The notes under the pieces are model-generated. The model was given only the letters and a program-made list of their open reading frames with translations, was not told where the DNA came from and searched no databases. This document shows positions 38,931 through 47,542 of a stretch of 64,000 bases of DNA, one piece after another; position 1 is the stretch's first letter, and the number at the start of each line of letters is the position of its first letter. A program made the translations under genes and the position numbers. The DNA comes from Alloactinosynnema sp. L-07 (GTDB taxonomy: Bacteria > Actinomycetota > Actinomycetes > Mycobacteriales > Pseudonocardiaceae). The stretch spans positions 1,302,001 to 1,366,000 of the forward strand of contig NZ_LN850107.1 in NCBI RefSeq assembly GCF_900070365.1, read 5' to 3'.

Positions 38931-40499
38931 CTAAGGCGTGCCGCTGGTCACGCCATCGCCGGGCGTGCGCGGAATGTGCCGCCACACCACGGCCAGCGCC
39001 ACCAGCGTCGCCAGGACCGCCGCGACATAGGTGTACGGCAGGACGAACACCCGGCCGTCGAAGGTCGAGCCAGTCGGCGCGAGCACCACCGCCATCAGCA
39101 CGCTGATGGCCATCGCCGCGGTGCGGAAGCGGGTGTTCCCGGCCGCGGCGGCCAGCGGAACCGCGGCCCACAGCAAGTACCAGGCGTGCACGGCCGCGCC
39201 GAAGATCAGGATCGCGCCGAGGGCGACGCCCAGGCCGGTCAGCGGGCGCAGCTTCCAGCGGAAGCTGTCGTAAAGCAGCTTGGCCGCGATCACCGGGCCG
39301 AGGATCGTGCCGAATACGCGCGCCACGCTGATCGCCGCGTCGATGTGGTTGCCAAGGCCCATCAGGATGCCCAGGCCGCCCGCGCCGAAGCCGAGCGCGG
39401 TCATCGGGGCCATCCAGCTCTTGATCGTCGACGCCGTGTTCAGCGTGCTGACCCAGCCGTAGCCAAGCCCGCTGCCGTAGGACGCCGCCGTCAGCACGGA
39501 CAGGAACACCACACCGAGTCCGCCCGCGACCAGGAACAGGTGTTTCCACTTCCCACCCATCCGCCGGGCGATCATCACCCCGAGGAAGCCCAGCGCCAGC
39601 GCGGCCGGGATCTTCACCGCGGCGCCCAAGGTGATCACCGCGGCGCCGATGGCGTACCAGCGCAGCTCACCGGGCTGCCACGGCGGGAACGGCCCGTCCG
39701 GGGTGACCTTGGCCATCCTGGTCAGCGCCAGCTCGAACCCGACCAGCATCAGCCCGATCGCCAGTGACTCGTTGTGCACGCCCACGACCAGGTGGAACAG
39801 CACCAGCGGGTTCGCCGCGCCCAGCCACAGCGCGCTGACCGGGCTCACCGCGAACCGCCGCGCCAGCCGGGGCAGCGCCCACACGATCATCGCCAGGCCG
39901 ATCAGCGCGAGCAGCCGGTGCATGGCCACGCCCATGACCACGTGGTCGCCGGTCAGCCAGTTGATCGCCTTGCCCAGGGTGAGGAACAGCGGCCCGTACG
40001 GCGACGGGGTCTCCCGCCACACCGTCGGCACACCCTGCGTGAGCGGGTGGTCGACACCGAGTGCCTGCGCGGGACCCAGCGTGTACGGGTCCATACCGCG
40101 CGCGACGATCTCGCTCTGGGCCAGGTAGCTGTAGACATCGCGGCTGAAGCTGGGCACGGTGAAGACCAGCGGCGCAATCCACATCGCCAGCGTGCGGGCC
40201 ATCTGAGACACCGACATGACCCGTACCCGGCCGGGCCGCGACAGCCTGCCCAGCCCCAGCCAGGCCAGCACGATCATGAACACACCGGTGAACGCGAACG
40301 CCATCGACACCGTGGTCATCCGGCTGAACAGGCCCAGCACCGGGATGCGGAACACCGGGTTGAACACCGGCGCGGCACCGGCGCCCAGCGAGCCGATGGC
40401 GAGCAGGAGCGCTCCGACCGTGCCGAATCGCCGAATGACGTCGAGCTGTCTGCGCTCGACGGCGTTCAGCGCGCCCGCTTCGTCATCAGGCACGCGCAC
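38931..40499 (-). CDS. mptB: Alpha-1,6-mannosyltransferase MptB-like (GT-C)
   Basis: 522-residue polytopic polyprenyl-phosphomannose-dependent GT-C enzyme. Twelve or more hydrophobic segments are visible. The first large loop has FSRDVYSYLAQSEIV and MDPYTLGP, with the aspartate essential in the GT-C family, then TPSPYGPLFL. MptB starts the mannan core of lipomannan and lipoarabinomannan. Presence here fits a Pseudonocardiales cell wall. I chose GTG at 40499, with GAGGTGG 9 bases upstream. It is divergent from sufR, the same order as in Mycobacterium. Confidence 0.9.
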   Translation of the reverse strand: MRVPDDEAGALNAVERRQLDVIRRFGTVGALLLAIGSLGAGAAPVFNPVFRIPVLGLFSRMTTVSMAFAFTGVFMIVLAWLGLGRLSRPGRVRVMSVSQMARTLAMWIAPLVFTVPSFSRDVYSYLAQSEIVARGMDPYTLGPAQALGVDHPLTQGVPTVWRETPSPYGPLFLTLGKAINWLTGDHVVMGVAMHRLLALIGLAMIVWALPRLARRFAVSPVSALWLGAANPLVLFHLVVGVHNESLAIGLMLVGFELALTRMAKVTPDGPFPPWQPGELRWYAIGAAVITLGAAVKIPAALALGFLGVMIARRMGGKWKHLFLVAGGLGVVFLSVLTAASYGSGLGYGWVSTLNTASTIKSWMAPMTALGFGAGGLGILMGLGNHIDAAISVARVFGTILGPVIAAKLLYDSFRWKLRPLTGLGVALGAILIFGAAVHAWYLLWAAVPLAAAAGNTRFRTAAMAISVLMAVVLAPTGSTFDGRVFVLPYTYVAAVLATLVALAVVWRHIPRTPGDGVTSGTP

Positions 40500-40600
40500 T
40501 CGTTGCCCCACCTCTGCCGCCACCACGCTCGAAGGGTATCCATGACCTGCGGGACGGTGAGGCCGGTCACCCGGCTTTGCTCCCCGCCGGGAAATAAGAC

Positions 40601-40615
40601 ACACTTGTGTTGTGA
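40601..40615. promoter_or_regulatory. SufR-type operator on the sufR start codon
   Basis: ACACTTGTGTTGTGA has the form ACACT-N5-TGTGA. From memory, this is the inverted repeat bound by mycobacterial SufR. It covers the sufR GTG (40612-40614). TAAGAC at about 40596-40601 is a possible -10, which would make the transcript leaderless with the operator over its 5' end. Iron-sulfur-cluster-dependent autorepression is the expected logic. Confidence 0.7.
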
Positions 40616-41355
40616 AAAAGACCGCCCCCGCTCCGCGCACCCCGGAGGAGACCCTGAGTCTCCCCGTGGGCGGGTCGCACGACGGGCGCACGCGCCTCAG
40701 TGTGGCCCGGCTGCTGCTGGAGCAGGGGCCGATCGCGGCGGTCGCCGTCGCCGACGCGCTGGGTCTGAGCCCGGCCGCCGTGCGCAGGCACCTCGACGCG
40801 CTGGTCGCCGACGGCGAGGCCGTCACCCGCGACGCCCCGCGCCTCGGGCACCGGGGCCGAGGCCGCCCGGCAAAGCTCTTCCTGTTGACCGAGTCGGGCC
40901 GCGCCCGGTTCGGCCACGCCTACGACGACCTCGCGATCTCGGCGCTGCGCTTCCTCGCCGAGACCGGGGGAGACCAGGCCGTCCGCGCGTTCGCCGAGCG
41001 CCGGATGCTCACCCTGGTCGACCGCCACCGCGCCGCGGTGACGGCCCCGGCCACCCCGGCCGCCCGCGCCGAGGCCCTGGCGGGCGCGCTGACCCGCGAG
41101 GGTTACGCTGCGTCGACCCGCAGTGTGGGCGCGGGGGAGCAGCTGTGTCAGCACCACTGCCCCGTCGCGCACGTCGCGGCGGAGTTCCCCCAGCTGTGCG
41201 AGGTCGAGACGGCGGCGTTCGCCGCCCTGCTCGGCACCCACGTGCAGCGACTGGCGACTATCGCGAACGGTGACGCCGCATGCACGACGCATGTGCCGCT
41301 CGCGGGGCCAGGCATTACCGCACACCCCGTTCCGCATGGAGGGAAGTCCCTATGA
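40612..41355 (+). CDS. sufR: Iron-sulfur-dependent repressor SufR
   Basis: 247-residue ArsR-like winged-helix repressor of the suf operon. The HTH is [44 protein letters not shown] forms the wing. The C-terminal cluster-binding region shows CQHHCPVAH and a further cysteine in FPQLCEVE, the ligand spacing expected for a 4Fe-4S cluster. It senses cluster supply and oxidative or nitric-oxide stress. The stop overlaps the sufB start (ATGA). The operator covers its own start codon. Confidence 0.94.
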   Translation: MKKTAPAPRTPEETLSLPVGGSHDGRTRLSVARLLLEQGPIAAVAVADALGLSPAAVRRHLDALVADGEAVTRDAPRLGHRGRGRPAKLFLLTESGRARFGHAYDDLAISALRFLAETGGDQAVRAFAERRMLTLVDRHRAAVTAPATPAARAEALAGALTREGYAASTRSVGAGEQLCQHHCPVAHVAAEFPQLCEVETAAFAALLGTHVQRLATIANGDAACTTHVPLAGPGITAHPVPHGGKSL

Positions 41356-42794
41356 CTGCCGCTGCCGAGCAGCGCACCACCACGCAGCTCACCCAGGAAG
41401 AGACGATCGACACCCTGGGTCGCTACGAATACGGCTGGGCCGACGCCGACGTCGCGGGTGCCACCGCGCAGCGAGGGCTGTCCGAGGCCGTCGTCAGGGA
41501 CATCTCGGCCAAGAAGAGCGAACCCGAGTGGATGCTCGAGTCGCGGCTCAAGGGCCTGTCGCTCTTCGACCGCAAGCCCATGCCGAGTTGGGGCGCCGAC
41601 CTGTCGGGGATCGACTTCGACAACATCAAGTACTTCGTGCGGTCCACGGAGAAGCAGGCCCAGTCCTGGGAGGACCTGCCCGAGGACATCAAGAACACCT
41701 ACGACAGGCTGGGCATCCCGGAGGCCGAGAAGGCCCGCCTGGTCGCCGGTGTCGCCGCCCAGTACGAGTCCGAGGTCGTCTACCACGCGATCAACGAGGA
41801 ACTCGAGAAGCAGGGTGTCATCTTCCTCGACACCGACACCGCGCTCAAGGAGCACCCGGAGCTGTTCGCCGAGTACTACGGCTCGGTGATCCCGCACGGC
41901 GACAACAAGTTCTCCGCGCTCAACGGCGCGGTGTGGTCGGGCGGCTCGTTCATCTACGTGCCCAAGGGCGTGCACGTCGAGATCCCGCTGCAGGCCTACT
42001 TCCGGATCAACACCGAGAACATGGGCCAGTTCGAGCGCACACTGATCATCGTCGACGAAGGCGCCTACGTGCACTACGTCGAGGGCTGCACCGCGCCGAT
42101 CTACTCGTCGGACTCGCTGCACTCCGCGGTCGTGGAGATCATCGTCAAGAAGGGCGGCCGCTGCCGCTACACGACCATCCAGAACTGGTCGAACAACGTC
42201 TACAACCTGGTCACCAAGCGCGCCAAGGCCGAAGAGGGCGCGACCATGGAGTGGATCGACGGCAACATCGGCTCCAAGGTCACCATGAAGTACCCGGCGG
42301 TGTACCTGATGGGCGAGCACGCGCACGGTGAGGTCCTCTCGATCGCCTTCGCGGGCGAGGGCCAGCACCAGGACGCGGGCGCCAAGATGGTCCACCTCGC
42401 GCCGCACACCTCCTCGAAGATCGAGTCGAAGTCGGTGGCGCGCGGCGGCGGCCGCACCTCCTACCGGGGCCTGGTCCAGGTCAACAAGCGGGCGCACCAC
42501 TCGAAGTCCACGGTCAAGTGCGACGCGCTGCTGGTCGACACGATCAGCCGCTCCGACACCTACCCGTACGTCGACATCCGCGAGGACGACGTGCAGATGG
42601 GCCACGAGGCCACGGTGTCGAAGGTCAGCGACGACCAGCTGTTCTACCTGATGTCGCGCGGCCTGTCCGAGGACGAGGCCATGGCCATGATCGTGCGCGG
42701 GTTCGTCGAGCCCATCGCGCGGGAGCTGCCGATGGAGTACGCGCTCGAACTGAACCGCCTGATCGAACTGCAGATGGAAGGGGCCGTCGGCTAA
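41352..42794 (+). CDS. sufB: Fe-S cluster scaffold subunit SufB
   Basis: 480-residue scaffold on which SufBC2D builds clusters. Canonical segments include [18 protein letters not shown] and [17 protein letters not shown], the conserved [10 protein letters not shown], and near the C-terminus [18 protein letters not shown]. The gene is uninterrupted, so the intein present in M. tuberculosis SufB is absent here. ATG at 41352 is coupled to sufR, and the stop abuts the sufD start. Confidence 0.96.
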   Translation: MTAAAEQRTTTQLTQEETIDTLGRYEYGWADADVAGATAQRGLSEAVVRDISAKKSEPEWMLESRLKGLSLFDRKPMPSWGADLSGIDFDNIKYFVRSTEKQAQSWEDLPEDIKNTYDRLGIPEAEKARLVAGVAAQYESEVVYHAINEELEKQGVIFLDTDTALKEHPELFAEYYGSVIPHGDNKFSALNGAVWSGGSFIYVPKGVHVEIPLQAYFRINTENMGQFERTLIIVDEGAYVHYVEGCTAPIYSSDSLHSAVVEIIVKKGGRCRYTTIQNWSNNVYNLVTKRAKAEEGATMEWIDGNIGSKVTMKYPAVYLMGEHAHGEVLSIAFAGEGQHQDAGAKMVHLAPHTSSKIESKSVARGGGRTSYRGLVQVNKRAHHSKSTVKCDALLVDTISRSDTYPYVDIREDDVQMGHEATVSKVSDDQLFYLMSRGLSEDEAMAMIVRGFVEPIARELPMEYALELNRLIELQMEGAVG

Positions 42795-43955
42795 ATGACC
42801 GCCGCTGTTGAAAACCCGCGCTCGCAGGGAGCGCGGGTTCCCGAGGCGTCACGCGCCGAGTGGTTCTCGTCCTACGACGTGGCCGCGTTCGAGCAGCCGT
42901 CCGGCCGCGAGGAGATCTGGCGCTTCACCCCGATGAAGCGCATCGCCGGTCTGCACACCGGCGTCGAGGCGACCGGCGTGGCGACCATCGATGTCGACGC
43001 GCCCGCCGAGGTCACCGTCGAGACGGTCGACCGCTCGGACGCGCGCCTTGGCCAGGGCGGTGTCCCGGCCGACCGGGTCGCCGCGCAGGCCTACAGCTCG
43101 TTCGAGAAGGCCACCGTGCTGACCGTCGGCAAGGAGGCCCGCGCGTCCGCCCCGGTCGTCGTCACGGTCACCGGGCCCGGCGAGGGCAAGGTCGCCTACG
43201 GCCACCTGCAGGTGCGCGCCGAGCTGTACGCCGAGGCCGTCGTGGTCATCGACCACCGTGGGTCCGGCGTGTACGCCGACAACGTCGAGTTCGTCGTGGG
43301 TGAGGCCGCCAAGCTCACCGTCGTGTCCATTCAGGACTGGGCCGACGACGCGGTGCACATCTCCGCGCACCACGCCAAGATCGGCCGCGACGCGGTGCTC
43401 AAGCACACCGTGGTCACCCTCGGCGGCAACGTCGTGCGGGTCTCCCCGACGGCGGCCTTCGCCGACAAGGGCGGCGAGGTCGACCTCACGGGTCTGTACT
43501 TCGCCGACGCGGGCCAGCACTTCGAGCACCGGACCTTCGTGGACCACTCGGCGCCCAACTGCACGTCCAACGTGATCTACAAGGGCGCGCTGCAGGGCGA
43601 TGGCGCGCACACCGTCTGGATCGGCGACGTGCTGATCCGCGCGGTCGCCGAGGGCACGCAGACCTACGAGCTCAACCGGAACCTGCTGCTCACCGACGGC
43701 GCCCGCGCCGACTCGGTGCCGAACCTGGAGATCGAGACCGGCGAGATCGCCGGGGCGGGCCACGCCAGCGCGACTGGCCGCTTCGACGACGAGCAGCTCT
43801 TCTACCTGCAGGCCCGCGGCATCCCCGAGGACCAGGCCCGCCGCCTGGTCGTGCGCGGCTTCTTCCACGAGCTGCTGATGAAGATCACGGTTCCCGAGGT
43901 GCGCGAGCGCCTGGAAGCCGCGATCGAGGCCGAACTGGAAGCTGTCGGCGTATGA
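42795..43955 (+). CDS. sufD: Fe-S cluster assembly subunit SufD
   Basis: 386-residue SufD, which pairs with SufB on the SufC ATPase dimer and is linked to iron entry. The beta-helix core carries FEHRTFVDHSAPNCTSNVIYKG. The C-terminal DEQLFYLQARGIPEDQARRLVVRGFF is the family signature. The start is immediately after the sufB stop. The stop overlaps the Rieske gene (ATGA). Confidence 0.95.
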   Translation: MTAAVENPRSQGARVPEASRAEWFSSYDVAAFEQPSGREEIWRFTPMKRIAGLHTGVEATGVATIDVDAPAEVTVETVDRSDARLGQGGVPADRVAAQAYSSFEKATVLTVGKEARASAPVVVTVTGPGEGKVAYGHLQVRAELYAEAVVVIDHRGSGVYADNVEFVVGEAAKLTVVSIQDWADDAVHISAHHAKIGRDAVLKHTVVTLGGNVVRVSPTAAFADKGGEVDLTGLYFADAGQHFEHRTFVDHSAPNCTSNVIYKGALQGDGAHTVWIGDVLIRAVAEGTQTYELNRNLLLTDGARADSVPNLEIETGEIAGAGHASATGRFDDEQLFYLQARGIPEDQARRLVVRGFFHELLMKITVPEVRERLEAAIEAELEAVGV

Positions 43956-44266
43956 CCCGCGCGTGCGCACTGGCTGATCTGCTCGACGGCAAGCCCCACG
44001 CCGTCGAAGTGGACGACGTCGCGGTCGTTCTGGTTCGCCATGGCGACCAGGTGCACGCGCTCGCCGACAGCTGCTCGCACGCCGAACTGCCGCTGTCCGA
44101 AGGGGAACTGACGCGCAAGGGCTTGGAGTGCTGGCTGCACGGGTCGTGTTTCGACCTGCGCACCGGTGCCCCGTCGGCGCCGCCCGCGACCGAACCCGTC
44201 GACGTGTTCCCGGTGTCCATTGTGGACGACCAGGTGCACGTCGATGTCACCACCACACTCAACTGA
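43952..44266 (+). CDS. Rieske-type ferredoxin inside the suf operon
   Basis: 104-residue small Rieske protein. The cluster ligands are CSHAELPL (Cys-X-His) and [10 protein letters not shown] (Cys-X2-His), about 19 residues apart, the pattern of soluble dioxygenase-type ferredoxins. It lies between sufD and sufC and overlaps sufD, so it is co-expressed. Actinobacterial suf operons often carry such a gene. It may act as an electron donor or cluster carrier for assembly, but its role is unproven. Confidence 0.93.
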   Translation: MTRACALADLLDGKPHAVEVDDVAVVLVRHGDQVHALADSCSHAELPLSEGELTRKGLECWLHGSCFDLRTGAPSAPPATEPVDVFPVSIVDDQVHVDVTTTLN

Positions 44267-44285
44267 GCTTAGGAACGCTGACGCT

Positions 44286-45059
44286 ATGGCCACGCTGGAG
44301 ATCAAGGACCTGCACGTCTCGGTCAGCACCGACGAGGGTCCCAAAGAGATCCTCAAGGGTGTCGACCTGACCATCAAGGCGGGCGAGACCCACGCGATCA
44401 TGGGCCCCAACGGGTCCGGCAAGTCCACCCTGTCCTACGCCATCGCAGGCCACCCCAAGTACCAGGTGACCTCGGGCACGGTCACGCTCGACGGCGAGGA
44501 CGTGCTCGCGATGACGGTCGACGAGCGCGCCCGCGCGGGCCTGTTCCTGGCCATGCAGTACCCGGTCGAGGTGCCCGGCGTGTCCATGTCGAACTTCCTG
44601 CGCACCGCGGCCACCGCCGTGCGCGGCGAGGCGCCGAAGCTGCGGACCTGGGTCAAGGAGGTCAAGGCGGCGATGGGCGAGCTGGACATCGACCCGGCCT
44701 TCGCCGAGCGCAGCGTCAACGAGGGCTTCTCCGGCGGCGAGAAGAAGCGCCACGAGATCCTGCAGCTGGCCCTGCTCCAGCCCAAGATCGCCATCCTGGA
44801 CGAGACCGACTCCGGCCTCGACGTCGACGCGCTGCGCGTGGTGTCCGAGGGCGTCAACCGGTTCCAGGCCTCCGGCGAGCACGGTGTCCTGCTGATCACG
44901 CACTACACCCGCATCCTGCGCCACATCACCCCCGACTTCGTGCACGTCTTCGCGGGCGGCAAGATCGTCGAGTCCGGCGGCAAGGAACTGGCCGAGCAGC
45001 TCGAGGCCGAGGGCTACGTGAAATACACCGGGACGCCGGAAGCAGCGACGACCGCCTGA
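44286..45059 (+). CDS. sufC: Fe-S cluster assembly ATPase SufC
   Basis: 257-residue ABC-type ATPase powering SufBD. Walker A is [17 protein letters not shown], the signature is [11 protein letters not shown], Walker B is [12 protein letters not shown], and the H-loop is LITHYTRIL. The length and motifs are canonical. ATG at 44286 is 20 bases after the Rieske stop, and the operon continues into sufS. Confidence 0.96.
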   Translation: MATLEIKDLHVSVSTDEGPKEILKGVDLTIKAGETHAIMGPNGSGKSTLSYAIAGHPKYQVTSGTVTLDGEDVLAMTVDERARAGLFLAMQYPVEVPGVSMSNFLRTAATAVRGEAPKLRTWVKEVKAAMGELDIDPAFAERSVNEGFSGGEKKRHEILQLALLQPKIAILDETDSGLDVDALRVVSEGVNRFQASGEHGVLLITHYTRILRHITPDFVHVFAGGKIVESGGKELAEQLEAEGYVKYTGTPEAATTA

Positions 45060-45099
45060 CGTTGTACCCGGGGATACTCAGGTGGAGAAGGGTGTGACG

Positions 45100-46347
45100 G
45101 TGACCGGTTACGACGTCGAGCGGATCCGCAAGGACTTCCCGATCCTGCAGCGCAGGCTCGCGGAGGACCGGCCGCTCGTCTATTTGGACAGCGCCAACAC
45201 CTCGCAGAAGCCGCAGTCGGTGATCGATACGCTCGCCGAGCACTACTCGCTGCACAACGCCAACGTGGCACGCGCGGTGCACCAGTTGGGCGAGGAGTCC
45301 ACGGCGGCGTTCGAGGGCGCGCGCGACAAGATCGCCGCGTTCATCAAGGCGCCCAGCCGCGACGAGATCGTCTTCACCCGCGGCATCACCGAGGCGCTGA
45401 ACCTGGTCGCCAACGTGCTCGCGTGGGAAGGGCCGTACCGCGTCGGCCCCGGTGACGAGGTCGTGGTCACCGAGATGGAGCACCACTCCAACATCGTGCC
45501 GTGGCAGCTGCTCACCCAGCGCACGGGCGCGACGCTGAAGTGGTTCGGCATCACCGACGAGGGCCGCCTCGACCTGTCGAACATCGACGAGCTGATCACC
45601 GAGCGGACCAAGGTCGTCTCGCTGGTCCACGTGTCGAACATGCTCGGCACGATCAACCCGGTCGCCGAGATCGCCCGGCGGGCCAAGGAAGTCGGCGCCC
45701 TGGTCGTGCTGGACGCGGCGCAGGCCGGTCCGCAGCTGCCCTACGACGTCACCGCCACCGGGGCCGACCTGATCGGCTTCACCGGGCACAAGCTGCTCGG
45801 CCCGACCGGCATCGGCGTGCTGTGGGGTAAGTCCGAGGTTCTCGCCGCGCTGCCTCCGTTCCACGGTGGCGGCGAGATGATCGAGGACGTGCGGATGGAG
45901 CGCTCGACGTACGCGCCCGCACCGCACAAGTTCGAGGCGGGCACCCCGCCGATCGCGCAGGCGATCGGGCTGGGCGCGGCCATCGACTACCTCAGCGCGC
46001 TGGGCATGGACAACGTCGCCGCGCACGAGCAGGCCATCACCGGCTACGCCCTGGGGCGCATGCTGGAGGTACCCGGCCTGCGGGTCCTCGGTCCGGCCGA
46101 GATGGTCGACCGCGGTGGGGCGATCAGCTTCACCATGGAGGGGCTGCACCCCCACGACATCAGTCAGGTGCTCGACTCGTACGGCATCGCCGTGCGCGGC
46201 GGCCACCACTGCGCCAAGCCCGCCCATCGCAGGCTCGGCGCGCAGTCCTCGACCCGGGTGTCGCCGTACCTCTACACGACGACCGCCGAGGTCGACGTGA
46301 TGATCGACGGGCTGCACCAGGTCCGCCAGTTCTTCGGGGTGGCGTGA
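45100..46347 (+). CDS. sufS: Cysteine desulfurase SufS
   Basis: 415-residue group II cysteine desulfurase that releases sulfur from cysteine. The start LDSANTSQKPQSVIDTL, the PLP lysine in GFTGHKLLGPTG, and the persulfide cysteine in RGGHHCAKP are all visible. Nearby GTG codons (45082, 45094, 45100) could start it. I chose 45100 because GGAGAAGG ends 8 bases upstream. The sufU start overlaps its stop (TGATG). Confidence 0.95.
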   Translation: MTGYDVERIRKDFPILQRRLAEDRPLVYLDSANTSQKPQSVIDTLAEHYSLHNANVARAVHQLGEESTAAFEGARDKIAAFIKAPSRDEIVFTRGITEALNLVANVLAWEGPYRVGPGDEVVVTEMEHHSNIVPWQLLTQRTGATLKWFGITDEGRLDLSNIDELITERTKVVSLVHVSNMLGTINPVAEIARRAKEVGALVVLDAAQAGPQLPYDVTATGADLIGFTGHKLLGPTGIGVLWGKSEVLAALPPFHGGGEMIEDVRMERSTYAPAPHKFEAGTPPIAQAIGLGAAIDYLSALGMDNVAAHEQAITGYALGRMLEVPGLRVLGPAEMVDRGGAISFTMEGLHPHDISQVLDSYGIAVRGGHHCAKPAHRRLGAQSSTRVSPYLYTTTAEVDVMIDGLHQVRQFFGVA

Positions 46348-46796
46348 TGCAGCTGCAGCAGATGTACCAGGAGATCATCCTGGACCACTACAAGAACCCG
46401 CACGGGCGCGGCCTGCGCGACCCGTTCGACGCCGAGTCCTTCCAGGTCAACCCGACCTGCGGGGACGAGGTGACGCTGCGGGTGAAGCTGGACGGCTCGA
46501 CGGTGGCCGATGTGTCCTACGACGGCCAGGGCTGCTCGATCAGCCAGGCGTCCACATCGGTGCTCACCGACCTCGTGGTCGGCCACAGCGTCGCCGACGC
46601 TTTGTCCACTTTGGACGCGTTCGTGGAGCTGATGCAGGGTCGCGGGCAGGTCGAGCCGGACGAGGACGTACTGGAGGACGGCATCGCCTTCGCGGGCGTT
46701 GCCAAGTACCCGGCGCGGGTGAAGTGCGCTCTGCTCGGCTGGATGGCTTTCAAGGACGCGGTGGCCCGCGCGAACGGAGTGGAATCCCATGAGTGA
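46347..46796 (+). CDS. sufU: Sulfurtransferase SufU
   Basis: 149-residue SufU, a zinc protein that accepts sulfur from SufS. Ligand segments are NPTCGDE, GQGCSIS and ARVKCALLGW. The absence of the IscU LPPVK motif fits SufU. The start is ATG at 46347, or GTG at 46344. It overlaps both neighbours. Confidence 0.95.
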   Translation: MQLQQMYQEIILDHYKNPHGRGLRDPFDAESFQVNPTCGDEVTLRVKLDGSTVADVSYDGQGCSISQASTSVLTDLVVGHSVADALSTLDAFVELMQGRGQVEPDEDVLEDGIAFAGVAKYPARVKCALLGWMAFKDAVARANGVESHE

Positions 46797-47169
46797 CGAA
46801 GAAGTCCAGCGCGGCGCCGCGGGTATGCCCGACCAGGCGCCCCGCGCCGACCTTGCCTCCTTGGACGACCTCGAGGAGGCCATGCGCGACGTGGTCGACC
46901 CCGAACTCGGCATCAACGTCGTCGACCTCGGTCTGGTCTACGACATCCGGGTCGAGGACGACAACACCGCGACCATCGACATGACGCTGACATCGGCGGC
47001 CTGCCCGCTGACCGACGTGATCGAGGACCAGACCCGGACCGCGCTGACCGGGGGAGTGGGCCTGGTGAGCGACTTCCGGATCAACTGGGTCTGGATGCCG
47101 CCGTGGGGCCCGGAGAAGATCACCGACGACGGCCGCGAGCAGTTGCGCGCCCTCGGCTTCACTGTGTGA
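46789..47169 (+). CDS. sufT: SufT (DUF59/MIP18 family)
   Basis: 126-residue DUF59 protein supporting Fe-S protein maturation. DVVDPELGINVVDLGLVYDI is the family signature. SAACPLTDVIEDQ holds the conserved cysteine. The N-terminal 25 residues are a poorly conserved extension. It is the last gene of sufR-B-D-Rieske-C-S-U-T, overlapping sufU by 8 bases. A large inverted repeat follows. Confidence 0.93.
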   Translation: MSDEEVQRGAAGMPDQAPRADLASLDDLEEAMRDVVDPELGINVVDLGLVYDIRVEDDNTATIDMTLTSAACPLTDVIEDQTRTALTGGVGLVSDFRINWVWMPPWGPEKITDDGREQLRALGFTV

Positions 47170-47224
47170 ATGGCGCGGCTGTGTAGATGGCGCGGCCTTC
47201 GGCCGCGCGGCTCGGGCGCTGTTA

Positions 47225-47297
47225 GCTGATGACAAGAGGGTCCTGATTTTCAAGGCTGGAACGATGCCTTGAAAATCAGGACCCTCTTGTCATCAGC
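47225..47297. repeat. Perfect 32-bp inverted repeat with 9-nt loop after suf operon
   Basis: Arms at 47225-47256 and 47266-47297 are exactly complementary (32 of 32), with loop TGGAACGAT. The stem includes AAGAGGGTCCTGATTTTCAA and is much richer in A/T than the surroundings. It may act as a terminator for the suf operon. Its length, perfection and composition also fit a small palindromic mobile repeat (REP or MITE-like). Confidence 0.9.
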
Positions 47298-47361
47298 GCG
47301 CCCTCGCGTGGTGGGGGTTGAGCGTTGGGGGACGGACTGTTAACAGACGCGTAGACGCGGG

Positions 47362-47435
47362 TGAGGATGCTCACGCTGTGAGTGGTGATCGCTTCGCGCT
47401 GTTAGGCTCCGCGCCGGAGTGTGAAGGTGCTTCAC
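47362..47435. promoter_or_regulatory. Two short palindromes upstream of the synthase cluster
   Basis: GTGAG-N4-CTCAC (47362-47375) and GTGAAG-GTG-CTTCAC (47421-47435) lie 107-180 bases before the synthase start, in a region without genes (47298-47542). They resemble operator half-sites. No cluster-linked regulator is encoded nearby, so the binding protein is unknown. GGAGG precedes the synthase GTG by 7 bases. Confidence 0.4.
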
Positions 47436-47542
47436 AATCCCACCTGGGCAGTGCGGCCGTGGTGTGTCCGGTCCTCGCGTGCGCTTTGGCGGACGCTGAC
47501 CGCCCTTGCGTTTGAATCCTGTTCTGTGACGTCGGAGGCTGT

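Noticed and set aside
41352..42794. Intein in SufB
   Set aside because: The reading frame is continuous at normal SufB length with no extein/intein splice motifs.
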